This document shows, piece by piece, positions 7,387 through 13,566 of a DNA stretch of 13,566 nucleotides. The notes beneath the pieces are model-generated. The model was not told the origin of the DNA. It saw nothing but the letters and a program-made list of their open reading frames with translations, and ran no database searches. The stretch's first letter is position 1. Every line of letters starts with the position of its first letter. Source of the DNA: an uncultured Ruminococcus sp. (GTDB lineage: Bacteria > Bacillota_A > Clostridia > Oscillospirales > Ruminococcaceae); the NCBI GenBank assembly GCA_902782875.1, contig CACZPE010000246.1, positions 1-13,566 of the forward strand. Direction: 5' to 3'. Position numbers and translations under genes: made by a program.

Positions 7387-7487
7387 ATACCCGATGACGG
7401 TCATGCTGTTTTCGGACTTTGTAAAAACCATGTAATATGTGGTTTTTACCAAGTCCTGACAGGCATATAATATCGTTTATCGGGTAT
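7387..7487 (+). repeat. Nested inverted-repeat element with trailing T tract
   Basis: ATACCCGAT (7387-7395) and ATCGGGTAT (7479-7487) are perfect 9-base inverted repeats, extendable by G-T and A-T pairs. They enclose a small palindrome ATGAC-G-GTCAT (7394-7404), which competes with the outer stem for two bases, and a long hairpin at 7414-7456. ATTTTTCTT follows the right arm (7488-7496). It could form a branched terminator or 3'-UTR structure for the upstream operon, a small structured RNA, or a palindromic mobile remnant; the sequence alone does not decide. Confidence 0.5.
7414..7456 (+). repeat. Long near-perfect hairpin upstream of the opp promoter
   Basis: The left arm 7414-7430 (ending GTAAAAACCA) pairs with the right arm 7440-7456 (starting TGGTTTTTAC) at 16 of 17 positions around a 9-base loop. 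CTGT (7406-7409) and ACAG (7459-7462) could add four more pairs beyond an internal loop. No T run follows, so it is not by itself a standard terminator. It lies 38 bases upstream of the -35 box, so an operator role cannot be excluded. Confidence 0.7.
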
Positions 7488-7494
7488 ATTTTTC

Positions 7495-7524
7495 TTGACA
7501 ATCATCTCGCAAATGTGATAGAAT
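7495..7524 (+). promoter_or_regulatory. Sigma-A-type promoter of the opp operon
   Basis: A perfect -35 TTGACA (7495-7500) is followed after 18 bases by TAGAAT (7519-7524), one base off the -10 consensus, with an extended -10 TGA directly in front (7516-7518). The predicted start is near 7531, leaving an AT-rich leader of about 54 bases with no hairpin that I can see. AGGGAG (7568-7573) serves as ribosome binding site. It is the best promoter in the window. Confidence 0.85.
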
Positions 7525-7584
7525 ATCCATATAGTTTTTTATGTACCCAAATAAGATTATACACATCAGGGAGTGTATGGCTGA

Positions 7585-8514
7585 ATGAACACAAAGACTC
7601 TTATGTACATAGTCAAAAGGCTCCTTCTCGCTCTGGTAACGGTGTGGCTCGTCATCACGGTGACATTCTTCGTGATGCATGCGATACCCGGCGGACCCTT
7701 TGTGAGCGAAAAGGCAGTGTCGGAATCCGTGAAAAAGGCTATGGAAGCCAAGTACGGCCTCGATAAGCCGCTTATCACACAGTACTTCACATATCTCGGT
7801 GATATCGTGCTGCGCTTCGACTTCGGCCCTTCCCTCAAGCAGAGAGGCCGTATGGTCATAGATATAATCGGCGACGGCATGAAGACCTCTGCAAAGATAG
7901 GCGTCATAGCGGCATTCATAGCCCTCGCTGTGGGTATAGTGCTCGGCTCTCTCGCGGCACTCAGGCGCAATAAGCTCATCGACCGCGTTATTATGGTGGT
8001 GACGACCGCATTCGTATCAATGCCGTCGTTTATCATGGGCTCGCTGCTGCTCACACTCTTTGCGGTAAAGCTCGGCTGGTTCCCCGCAAACGGCGCCGCA
8101 CAGAACGGCCTTGTGCTCCCGATTATCACTCTTTCGCTCTATCCCATGGCGTATATCACGAGACTTACCCGCTCATCCATGCTCGATGTCCTCGGTCAGG
8201 ACTATATACGCACGGCAAGGGCAAAGGGCGTATCCAGGATGAATATAATATTCGGCCATGCAATGAAAAACTCGCTTATCCCCGTTATAACCTATTTCGG
8301 ACCGATGCTCGCGTATATCGTCACAGGTTCTCTCGTCGTAGAGCAGATATTCGCGGTGCCGGGCATAGGCAGATCCTTTGTAAGCAGCATAACAGGGCGT
8401 GATTATCCGCTTCTTATGGGAACGACGATCGTGCTTGCGGTGCTTATCGTTGTGATGAACCTTGTCAGCGATATACTCTACAAGATAGCCGATCCCCGCA
8501 TCACACTCGAATAA
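7585..8514 (+). CDS. oppB: Oligopeptide ABC transporter permease OppB
   Basis: 309 residues, the normal OppB/DppB length. The first membrane helix is at ~9-32 (KRLLLALVTVWLVITVTFFV), followed by the family-typical HAIPGGPF and an extracytoplasmic stretch with YGLDKPLITQYFTYL. Five further helices form the BPD_transp_1 domain. The EAA loop that docks on the ATPase, with YIRTARAKGVSRM, lies at about 205-233. The ending DILYKIADPRI is typical. An in-frame TGA immediately before ATG 7585 limits the start. It is the first gene of the opp operon behind the strong promoter. Together with OppC it forms the membrane channel for importing peptides; the actual peptide range depends on OppA. Nickel- or dipeptide-type relatives have similar permeases, so oppB is a family-level name. 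Confidence 0.93.
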   Translation: MNTKTLMYIVKRLLLALVTVWLVITVTFFVMHAIPGGPFVSEKAVSESVKKAMEAKYGLDKPLITQYFTYLGDIVLRFDFGPSLKQRGRMVIDIIGDGMKTSAKIGVIAAFIALAVGIVLGSLAALRRNKLIDRVIMVVTTAFVSMPSFIMGSLLLTLFAVKLGWFPANGAAQNGLVLPIITLSLYPMAYITRLTRSSMLDVLGQDYIRTARAKGVSRMNIIFGHAMKNSLIPVITYFGPMLAYIVTGSLVVEQIFAVPGIGRSFVSSITGRDYPLLMGTTIVLAVLIVVMNLVSDILYKIADPRITLE

Positions 8515-8528
8515 CGGAGGCAGAGGTC

Positions 8529-9587
8529 ATGGATAAGAAACCCTTCAGTATGCATATAGATGTAGATGATCTTATTCCCGCAACGGAAAAAGAAAAGGAA
8601 TATATGGTCACGATGCGTCCGCCCTCCACGTTCTTCAAGGACGGCATAAAGCGCCTGAAAAAGAACAAGGTGGCTGTGGTCAGCTTCTTCGTCATCGTGA
8701 TAATCACCCTTGCGGCCGTGTTCGTACCGATGTTCTGGCCCTATTCCTACGACCAGATGCTGGGCGTTGTCCCCGGAAAGCCCGTGGATAACTCCTTTCT
8801 GAATCTCGCACCCTTTGAGTACGGCAGGTCGGAGATCGAGCAGATGAACGCGGGAGCGTCGGTAATGCCGCATATATTCGGCACCGACAGCCAGGGACGC
8901 GACTATTTCATACGTGTGATATACGGCACGAGGATATCTCTCGCAGTCGGCTTCTTCGCAAGTATAATCGTACTGATGATCGGCCTTGTGGTGGGCTCGG
9001 TATCGGGCTATGCAGGCGGCAAGACTGACCTTATTATAATGCGTATAGTCGATATGATATACTCCCTCCCCGATATGCTGATGGTAATACTCCTCGCATC
9101 CGTTATGAAGCAGGTGCTCGAATCATCCCTCGAGGGCACGGTGCTTGAAAAGATAGGATCCAATATCATAAGCCTTTTCATAGTCTTCGGACTTCTCTAC
9201 TGGGTGTCTATGGCAAGACTTATAAGAGGCCAGATACTCTCCCTCAAGGAGCAGGAATATGTGCTCGCCGCAAAGGCAGCGGGTGCAGGCGGCAGATGGA
9301 TAATCACGAAGCATCTGATACCCAACTGCTTCAGTGTAATAATCATATCCACGGCACTTCAGATACCCAGTGCGATATTTACCGAGAGCTATCTCTCGTT
9401 CCTGGGCCTCGGCGTCAACGCGCCCATGCCCTCGCTGGGTTCGCTTGCCTCAGAGGCGCTCAACGGCCTGTCGTCATATCCCTACAGGCTGGTGATACCC
9501 GCTGTGGTTATATCGCTTATCGTGCTTTCCCTCAATCTCTTCGGCGACGGTCTGCGCGATGCGTTCGACCCGAAGCTCAATGTGTAA
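8529..9587 (+). CDS. oppC: Oligopeptide ABC transporter permease OppC
   Basis: 352 residues, somewhat longer than many OppC proteins because of a ~40-residue acidic cytoplasmic N-terminus and an extended loop after the first helix. The first helix is at ~57-77. Then come the family-defining HIFGTDSQGRDYFIRVIYG and five helices of the permease domain. The EAA loop EYVLAAKAAGAGGRWIITKH lies at about 242-262, and ESYLSFLGLGVNAPMPSLG and the ending DGLRDAFDPK are both hallmark OppC segments. GGAGG (8516-8520) eight bases upstream fixes the start, and the gap to oppB is 14 bases. It is the second half of the translocation pore and contacts OppD/OppF through its EAA loop. Confidence 0.93.
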   Translation: MDKKPFSMHIDVDDLIPATEKEKEYMVTMRPPSTFFKDGIKRLKKNKVAVVSFFVIVIITLAAVFVPMFWPYSYDQMLGVVPGKPVDNSFLNLAPFEYGRSEIEQMNAGASVMPHIFGTDSQGRDYFIRVIYGTRISLAVGFFASIIVLMIGLVVGSVSGYAGGKTDLIIMRIVDMIYSLPDMLMVILLASVMKQVLESSLEGTVLEKIGSNIISLFIVFGLLYWVSMARLIRGQILSLKEQEYVLAAKAAGAGGRWIITKHLIPNCFSVIIISTALQIPSAIFTESYLSFLGLGVNAPMPSLGSLASEALNGLSSYPYRLVIPAVVISLIVLSLNLFGDGLRDAFDPKLNV

Positions 9588-9599
9588 GGAGGATGTGTT

Positions 9600-10592
9600 A
9601 TGCTGCTTAAAGTAGAGGACCTGCATACATCTTTCTTCACCGACGCAGGAGAGGTCAAGGCGGTCAACGGAGTATCATTCCGGCTTGACAAGGGAAAGGT
9701 GCTCGGCATAGTAGGTGAATCGGGCTCTGGAAAGTCCGTCACTGCGTATTCGATAATGCAGATACTGGCAGGCTCCGGCAAGATAGTCAGCGGCTCCATA
9801 AAATTCAATGATAAAGAGCTTGTGGGCATCGGCGAGAAGGGCATGAAGGATATAAGGGGCAACCGCATATCCATCATATTCCAGGACCCCATGACGAGCC
9901 TCAATCCCACATATACCATAGGCAAACAGCTTATGGAGGCGATACTGCTCCATACAGGGCGCACCAGGGCACAGGCGAAGGAGAGAGCGATAGAGATGCT
10001 CCGCCTTGTCAATGTCAACGAGCCCGAGAAGCGCATGAAGCAATACCCCTATGAATTCTCCGGCGGTATGCGCCAGAGAGTCATGATAGCAATGGCGCTG
10101 GCATGCGAGCCTGATATACTTATCGCAGATGAGCCCACCACCGCGCTTGATGTTACGATACAGGCGCAGATACTGGAACTTATGAAATCCCTGCAGGAAG
10201 AGCTGGGCATGGCTATAATCATGATAACCCACGACCTGGGCGTAGTGGCTCAGCTGTGCGACGAAGTGATAGTCATGTACGCAGGATCCATATGCGAACA
10301 GGGCACGGCGGACGAGATATTCTACAACCCCAAGCACGAGTATACCAAGGGCCTGCTGCGCTCCATACCCACCACGGGCAACGACGGCGAAAGGCTCGAG
10401 CCCATTACGGGCACGCCCATTGACCTGTTGAATATGCCCAAGGGATGCCCCTTTGCGCCGCGCTGCGCCAACGCCATGAAGATATGCCTCAGAGAGCGCG
10501 CGGAGCGAATGCAGATAAACGACGATCACGCCGCTGCCTGCTGGATGAATGTAAAGGATATGATGAAGGGCGGTGACGGCAGTGAGCGCTAA
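9600..10592 (+). CDS. oppD: Oligopeptide ABC transporter ATP-binding protein OppD
   Basis: 330 residues. The ABC ATPase motifs are complete: Walker A GESGSGKS (39-46), Q-loop in [10 protein letters not shown], signature SGGMRQR (154-160), Walker B/D-loop ADEPTTALD (Asp177, Glu178) and the switch His211 in THDLG. The C-terminal oligopeptide/dipeptide extension has the cysteine pattern C-x5-C-x6-C ([14 protein letters not shown]) and a later AAACW; in related transporters such cysteines can bind an iron-sulphur cluster. AAGGAGG (9586-9592) overlaps the oppC stop and sets the ATG start. OppD and OppF form the ATPase pair that drives peptide import on the cytoplasmic side. The end overlaps the oppF start by 11 bases if GTG 10582 is used, which suggests coupled translation. 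Confidence 0.94.
   Translation: MLLKVEDLHTSFFTDAGEVKAVNGVSFRLDKGKVLGIVGESGSGKSVTAYSIMQILAGSGKIVSGSIKFNDKELVGIGEKGMKDIRGNRISIIFQDPMTSLNPTYTIGKQLMEAILLHTGRTRAQAKERAIEMLRLVNVNEPEKRMKQYPYEFSGGMRQRVMIAMALACEPDILIADEPTTALDVTIQAQILELMKSLQEELGMAIIMITHDLGVVAQLCDEVIVMYAGSICEQGTADEIFYNPKHEYTKGLLRSIPTTGNDGERLEPITGTPIDLLNMPKGCPFAPRCANAMKICLRERAERMQINDDHAAACWMNVKDMMKGGDGSER
10569..10576 (+). promoter_or_regulatory. Ribosome binding site deciding the oppF start
   Basis: GGCGGTGA differs at one base from the ideal GGAGGTGA. Its core ends eight bases before GTG 10582. The earlier in-frame GTG at 10573 lies within this site and has no well-spaced site of its own, so 10582 is preferred. Confidence 0.55.
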
Positions 10593-11553
10593 AGGCGATA
10601 ATCTCGTAGAGATAAAGAATCTCAGGGAGTATTTCAATATCAATGTCGGCTTTTTCAAAACAAAGCCCCTCAAGGCCGTCGATGATGTATCCTTCACGAT
10701 AAAGAGGGGAGAGACCCTCGGCCTTGTAGGCGAGAGCGGCTGCGGCAAGACCACTGTCGGACGCACCATACTCAATCTCTACAAGCCCACATCCGGAGAG
10801 ATAATATATGACGGCAAGCCTGTCAGGACAAAGGACGACATAACGGAGTTCAGGAAGAAAGCCACTATGGTATTCCAGGACCCCTACTCCTCCCTCAATC
10901 CCCGTATGACAGTGCAGGATATCATTGCAGAGCCGCTGGATATACACAAGATGTACAAGACAGCCGACCAGCGCCGCGAGCGTGTGCTTGAGCTGATGAG
11001 CTACGTCGGGCTCAATTCCGAGCACGCATCCAGGTATGCTCACGAATTCTCGGGCGGTCAGCGCCAGAGAATAGGCATCGCCCGTGCCCTTGCGATAGAT
11101 CCCGAGTTTATAGTATGCGACGAGCCTGTATCCGCACTGGATGTATCCATACAGGCGCAGGTAATAAATATGTTCGATGAGCTTCAGGAAAGGCTCGGGC
11201 TCACCTATCTGTTCATAGCCCACGACCTGCTCGTTGTCAGACATATAAGCGACCGCATAGGCGTTATGTACCTCGGTAAGCTCGTTGAGCTTGCCGATGC
11301 AAAGGAGATATACGACCATCCTCAGCACCCGTACAGCATATCGCTGCTGTCCGCAGTGCCCGTGCCCGACCCTAAGGAGGCAAGGGCAAACAAGAGGATA
11401 GTGCTTTCAGGCGATATACCGAGCCCGCTCAACGCTCCGTCGGGCTGTCCATTCAGGACAAGATGCCCCCGTGCCTGCGACAGATGTGCCGAGGCAGTAC
11501 CGGAGCTCAGGGAAATATCCCCCGGGCATTTCGCCGCATGTCATCTGCTATAA
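10582..11553 (+). CDS. oppF: Oligopeptide ABC transporter ATP-binding protein OppF
   Basis: 323 residues from GTG 10582; the in-frame GTG at 10573 would add three. The protein opens with [13 protein letters not shown], typical of OppF, and has the characteristic insertion ([13 protein letters not shown]) before the Walker A GESGCGKT. Other motifs are the Q-loop [10 protein letters not shown], signature SGGQRQR, Walker [10 protein letters not shown], switch His in IAHDLLV, and the segment [19 protein letters not shown]. The C-terminal oligo_HPY part carries a cysteine cluster ([14 protein letters not shown]). It is the partner ATPase of OppD; such heterodimers energise OppB/OppC. The reading frame overlaps the oppD end, and the next gene, oppA, follows after 87 bases. 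The assignment is firm; only the start is in question. Confidence 0.93.
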   Translation: MSAKGDNLVEIKNLREYFNINVGFFKTKPLKAVDDVSFTIKRGETLGLVGESGCGKTTVGRTILNLYKPTSGEIIYDGKPVRTKDDITEFRKKATMVFQDPYSSLNPRMTVQDIIAEPLDIHKMYKTADQRRERVLELMSYVGLNSEHASRYAHEFSGGQRQRIGIARALAIDPEFIVCDEPVSALDVSIQAQVINMFDELQERLGLTYLFIAHDLLVVRHISDRIGVMYLGKLVELADAKEIYDHPQHPYSISLLSAVPVPDPKEARANKRIVLSGDIPSPLNAPSGCPFRTRCPRACDRCAEAVPELREISPGHFAACHLL

Positions 11554-11566
11554 AAGGATCCAGCAG

Positions 11567-11596
11567 AAAGGATGTGTGACAGGGGAGATATCCTTT
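11567..11596 (+). repeat. Hairpin in the oppF-oppA spacer
   Basis: AAAGGAT (11567-11573) pairs with ATCCTTT (11590-11596), extendable by a G-T and a T-A pair, around a loop of about 12-16 bases. A second copy of AAAGGAT at 11553-11559 could compete for the same right arm. No T tract follows, so RNA processing or 5'-end stabilisation of the oppA message is more likely than termination. Confidence 0.45.
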
Positions 11597-11628
11597 ATCA
11601 TCATCCTGTATACTGTACCCTATCATAT

Positions 11629-11633
11629 GGAGG
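11629..11633 (+). promoter_or_regulatory. Ribosome binding site for oppA
   Basis: GGAGG lies seven bases before ATG 11641. It supports that start, which gives a proper lipoprotein signal, over the upstream in-frame ATG at 11572, whose extra 23 residues are not signal-like. Confidence 0.85.
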
Positions 11634-11640
11634 AATATCT

Positions 11641-13488
11641 ATGAAGAAGAAAATCATGGCCATGGGTCTGTCCTGCGCGGTGCTTTTTGCCGGCTGCAGC
11701 AGCTCAAATTCAGGCAACGCCCCCTCATCGGGCGGCGCACCGTCATCAGGCGGAGCATCAGGCGGCGCACAGGAGATAAGCGTGTGCCTTGCATCTGAGC
11801 CTGCAACTCTCGATCCCGCGCTCAACTCCGCGGTAGACGGCGCCACTATGTGTGCGCATCTGTTCTCGGGCCTTGCCAAGTGGGACCAGGACGACAAGGG
11901 TGTCATCACCATCGTCCCCGACCTTGCCACAGAGCTTCCCGAGGGCGTTGAGAACCCCGACGGCACCGTGACCTATACCTACACTCTCCGTGACGGCGCA
12001 AAGTGGTCCGACGGCAAGGACGTCACCGCCAACGACTTCGTATTCGCATGGAACAGAGCCGCATCCCCCGAGCTCGCAGCAGACTACTGCTATATGCTCG
12101 AGGTGGTAAAGGGCTACGATGAAATGTGGGAGACCAATGATGACGGAGTCCTCAAGAATCCCGGATTAAAGCTGGATGTCACCGCTAAGGATGAAAAGAC
12201 CATAGTAGTTACTCTCAACAATTCCGTCTCCTACTGGAATGAGCTTCTGGCATTCCCGTCCTATTATCCCGTGCGTGAGGATGTGGTATCCAACGAGAGC
12301 TGGGCTACAGACCCCAAGACCTATGTATCCAACGGTGCATACAAGATGACAGGCTGGGAGCACAACAGCGTCATCACCCTTGAGAAGAACGAGAACTATA
12401 TCGATGCCGACAAGATCACGATGGATAAGATCAACTTCTATCTCTCAGATGATGCGAACAATATGCTCACCAACTTCGAGAACGGCAGCTGGCAGCTTAT
12501 AGACGACGTTCCCACGAATGAAATGGCAAACCTCAAGACCAAGTACCCCACCGAGTACAACGTAACAGGTCAGCTGGGTACATACTATGTATGCTGGAAC
12601 ATCAATACAGAGCTTCTCCCCGCTTCAAGCACCCTTACAGGCAAGGAGAAGGCAGACGCAGAGTCTGAGATACGCAGAGCCCTCGCACTTATCATCGACC
12701 GCAACTATATAGTTGAGAGCATCTCCCAGGGCGGCGAGGTACCCGCATCCTCCTTCGTGGCAATGGGTCTTACCGATGCGGATGGCTCCCAGTTCTACGA
12801 GAAGGCCGGCGGCAACAGCTTCCCCGGCTACTATGACGTAAGCAGCGCTGCATACCAGGATAACTGGAACAAGGCAGTAGAGACCCTTAAGAAGTACTAC
12901 ACCTATGACGAGGCAAGCGGCAAGTTCACCGATATCCCCTCTATGGTATACCTCTACAACACTAACGAGAACCACAAGGCCATCGCTGAGAATATCCAGG
13001 GCATATTCAGCAGCATCGGCTGCAATATGAGCCTTGAGAACCAGGAATGGAACACCTTCCTTGAGACCCGTAAGAACGGCGACTACACCGTTGCAAGAAA
13101 CGGCTGGCTCGCTGACTACAACGACCCCATATCCTTCCTTGATATGTGGACAACAGCCTCCGGCAACAACGACGTTCAGTTCGGCAAGGGCGGATATGCA
13201 GATGTAGCTGCATACAGCATCGACTGCACCGATATCGGCGTTGACCTCAAGGTAGAGAACGGCACATGGGCACAGACCTATGACGAGCTTCTGAAACGCA
13301 TAAAGTCCTGCACCGATAAAACCACCCGCTATGCACTTATGCACAAGGCAGAGGATATGCTCATGCAGACAGGCTGCATCACTCCGATATACTTCTATAC
13401 CGATACATATATGCTCAGCAGCAATGTATCCGGATTCTTCAGCAATCCTCTCGGCTACAAGTATTTCATGTACACAACCATCAGCTGA
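11641..13488 (+). CDS. oppA: Oligopeptide-binding lipoprotein OppA (SBP_bac_5 family)
   Basis: 615 residues from ATG 11641. The N-terminus is a lipoprotein signal: MKKK, a hydrophobic core, and lipobox LFAG-C with the lipidated Cys19. A Ser/Gly/Ala/Pro linker (~20-44) tethers it to the outer membrane face. The rest is a family 5 solute-binding protein, recognised by EPATLDPALNS, LRDGAKWSDGKDVTANDFVF and, near the end, WLADYNDPISFLDMWTTASG, all typical of OppA/DppA. It captures peptides and delivers them to OppBC. Ile codons are mostly ATC, while the other genes here favour ATA, as expected for a highly expressed binding protein. Tandem in-frame stops TGA-TAA end the gene. The peptide specificity cannot be read from the sequence. 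Confidence 0.94.
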   Translation: MKKKIMAMGLSCAVLFAGCSSSNSGNAPSSGGAPSSGGASGGAQEISVCLASEPATLDPALNSAVDGATMCAHLFSGLAKWDQDDKGVITIVPDLATELPEGVENPDGTVTYTYTLRDGAKWSDGKDVTANDFVFAWNRAASPELAADYCYMLEVVKGYDEMWETNDDGVLKNPGLKLDVTAKDEKTIVVTLNNSVSYWNELLAFPSYYPVREDVVSNESWATDPKTYVSNGAYKMTGWEHNSVITLEKNENYIDADKITMDKINFYLSDDANNMLTNFENGSWQLIDDVPTNEMANLKTKYPTEYNVTGQLGTYYVCWNINTELLPASSTLTGKEKADAESEIRRALALIIDRNYIVESISQGGEVPASSFVAMGLTDADGSQFYEKAGGNSFPGYYDVSSAAYQDNWNKAVETLKKYYTYDEASGKFTDIPSMVYLYNTNENHKAIAENIQGIFSSIGCNMSLENQEWNTFLETRKNGDYTVARNGWLADYNDPISFLDMWTTASGNNDVQFGKGGYADVAAYSIDCTDIGVDLKVENGTWAQTYDELLKRIKSCTDKTTRYALMHKAEDMLMQTGCITPIYFYTDTYMLSSNVSGFFSNPLGYKYFMYTTIS

Positions 13489-13504
13489 TAAAGGCTGTAA
13501 ACTT

Positions 13505-13535
13505 AAAAAAGGGGGCTGTAAAAAAACGCGCCCCC
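13505..13535 (-). terminator. Rho-independent terminator on the minus strand
   Basis: GGGGGC (13511-13516) pairs with GCCCCC (13530-13535) around a 13-base loop. Read on the minus strand the stem is followed directly by six T residues (13510 down to 13505), the canonical layout. On the + strand the stem is followed by GAAAATAAAG, so it would end oppA transcripts only poorly. It implies a convergent minus-strand gene just past the right edge. Confidence 0.75.
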
Positions 13536-13566
13536 GAAAATAAAGTATGAAAAGCCATTCCCTAAA

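Noticed and set aside
7577..7588. Three-codon upstream frame (ATG-GCT-GAA-TGA) overlapping the oppB start
   Set aside because: The ribosome binding site is only three bases from this ATG, which is too close; the overlap is most likely chance.
9675..10775. Long minus-strand open frame across oppD and oppF
   Set aside because: It is the antisense of two clearly conserved ATPase genes, has a His/Tyr/Leu-rich composition and no recognisable domain or ribosome binding site.
11609..11614. TATACT as a separate oppA promoter
   Set aside because: The nearest -35-like hexamer (GTGACA, 11576-11581) is 27 bases away, outside the usable range.
11572..11640. Earlier in-frame ATG for oppA adding 23 residues
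   Set aside because: The extension would bury the lipoprotein signal inside the protein, and GGAGG with correct spacing marks ATG 11641.
1..13566. CRISPR array, tRNA, rRNA, insertion sequence or prophage genes
   Set aside because: I looked for regularly spaced repeats, tRNA-like cloverleaf segments, transposase or integrase motifs and phage genes and saw none.

Overview
The window looks like a chromosomal stretch of a Gram-positive anaerobe of the Clostridia, most likely a Ruminococcus-like member of the Oscillospiraceae. The grounds are indirect: moderate-to-high G+C with heavy use of ATA (Ile) and AGG (Arg), strong GGAGG-type ribosome binding sites, tightly packed co-directional genes, an RsbU-like phosphatase paired with an STAS protein, and a lipoprotein-anchored Opp transporter. 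The genus is an inference; there is no 16S or other marker gene. Every protein gene is on the + strand.

Region 1 (1-5041) is one tightly spaced gene string. It begins with the 3' part of a membrane sensor carrying HAMP and PP2C/SpoIIE phosphatase domains. Next comes a fusion of an STAS (anti-sigma-factor antagonist type) domain to an aminoglycoside-phosphotransferase/choline-kinase-fold domain. A small ABM-family monooxygenase-like protein, a fused ThrE-type amino-acid exporter and a second APH-fold kinase resembling N-acetylhexosamine 1-kinase (NahK) follow. The first two genes look like a signalling pair: the phosphatase is of the class that dephosphorylates STAS serines, and the STAS partner carries its own kinase-fold domain.

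Region 2 (5042-7375) starts with a 145-base gap holding a start-less coding-like remnant. Three overlapping or near-overlapping genes follow: a four-helix membrane protein of unknown function, a DUF6765-like protein with His/Asp motifs reminiscent of zinc-dependent phospholipase C-type hydrolases, and a DUF308/HdeD-like six-helix membrane protein. Their packing implies one operon of unknown function.

Region 3 (7376-7584) is AT-rich. It holds an unusual nested inverted-repeat element of about 100 bases, ending in a short T tract, and directly after it a strong sigma-A-type promoter with an extended -10.

Region 4 (7585-13488) is a complete oligopeptide ABC transporter in the order oppB-oppC-oppD-oppF-oppA: two permeases, two ATPases and a lipoprotein substrate-binding protein. 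oppA is last, has its own strong ribosome binding site after a hairpin-containing spacer, and uses more ATC-type codons than its neighbours, which suggests higher expression. The window closes with a rho-independent terminator that reads well only on the minus strand, pointing to a convergent gene just beyond the right edge.
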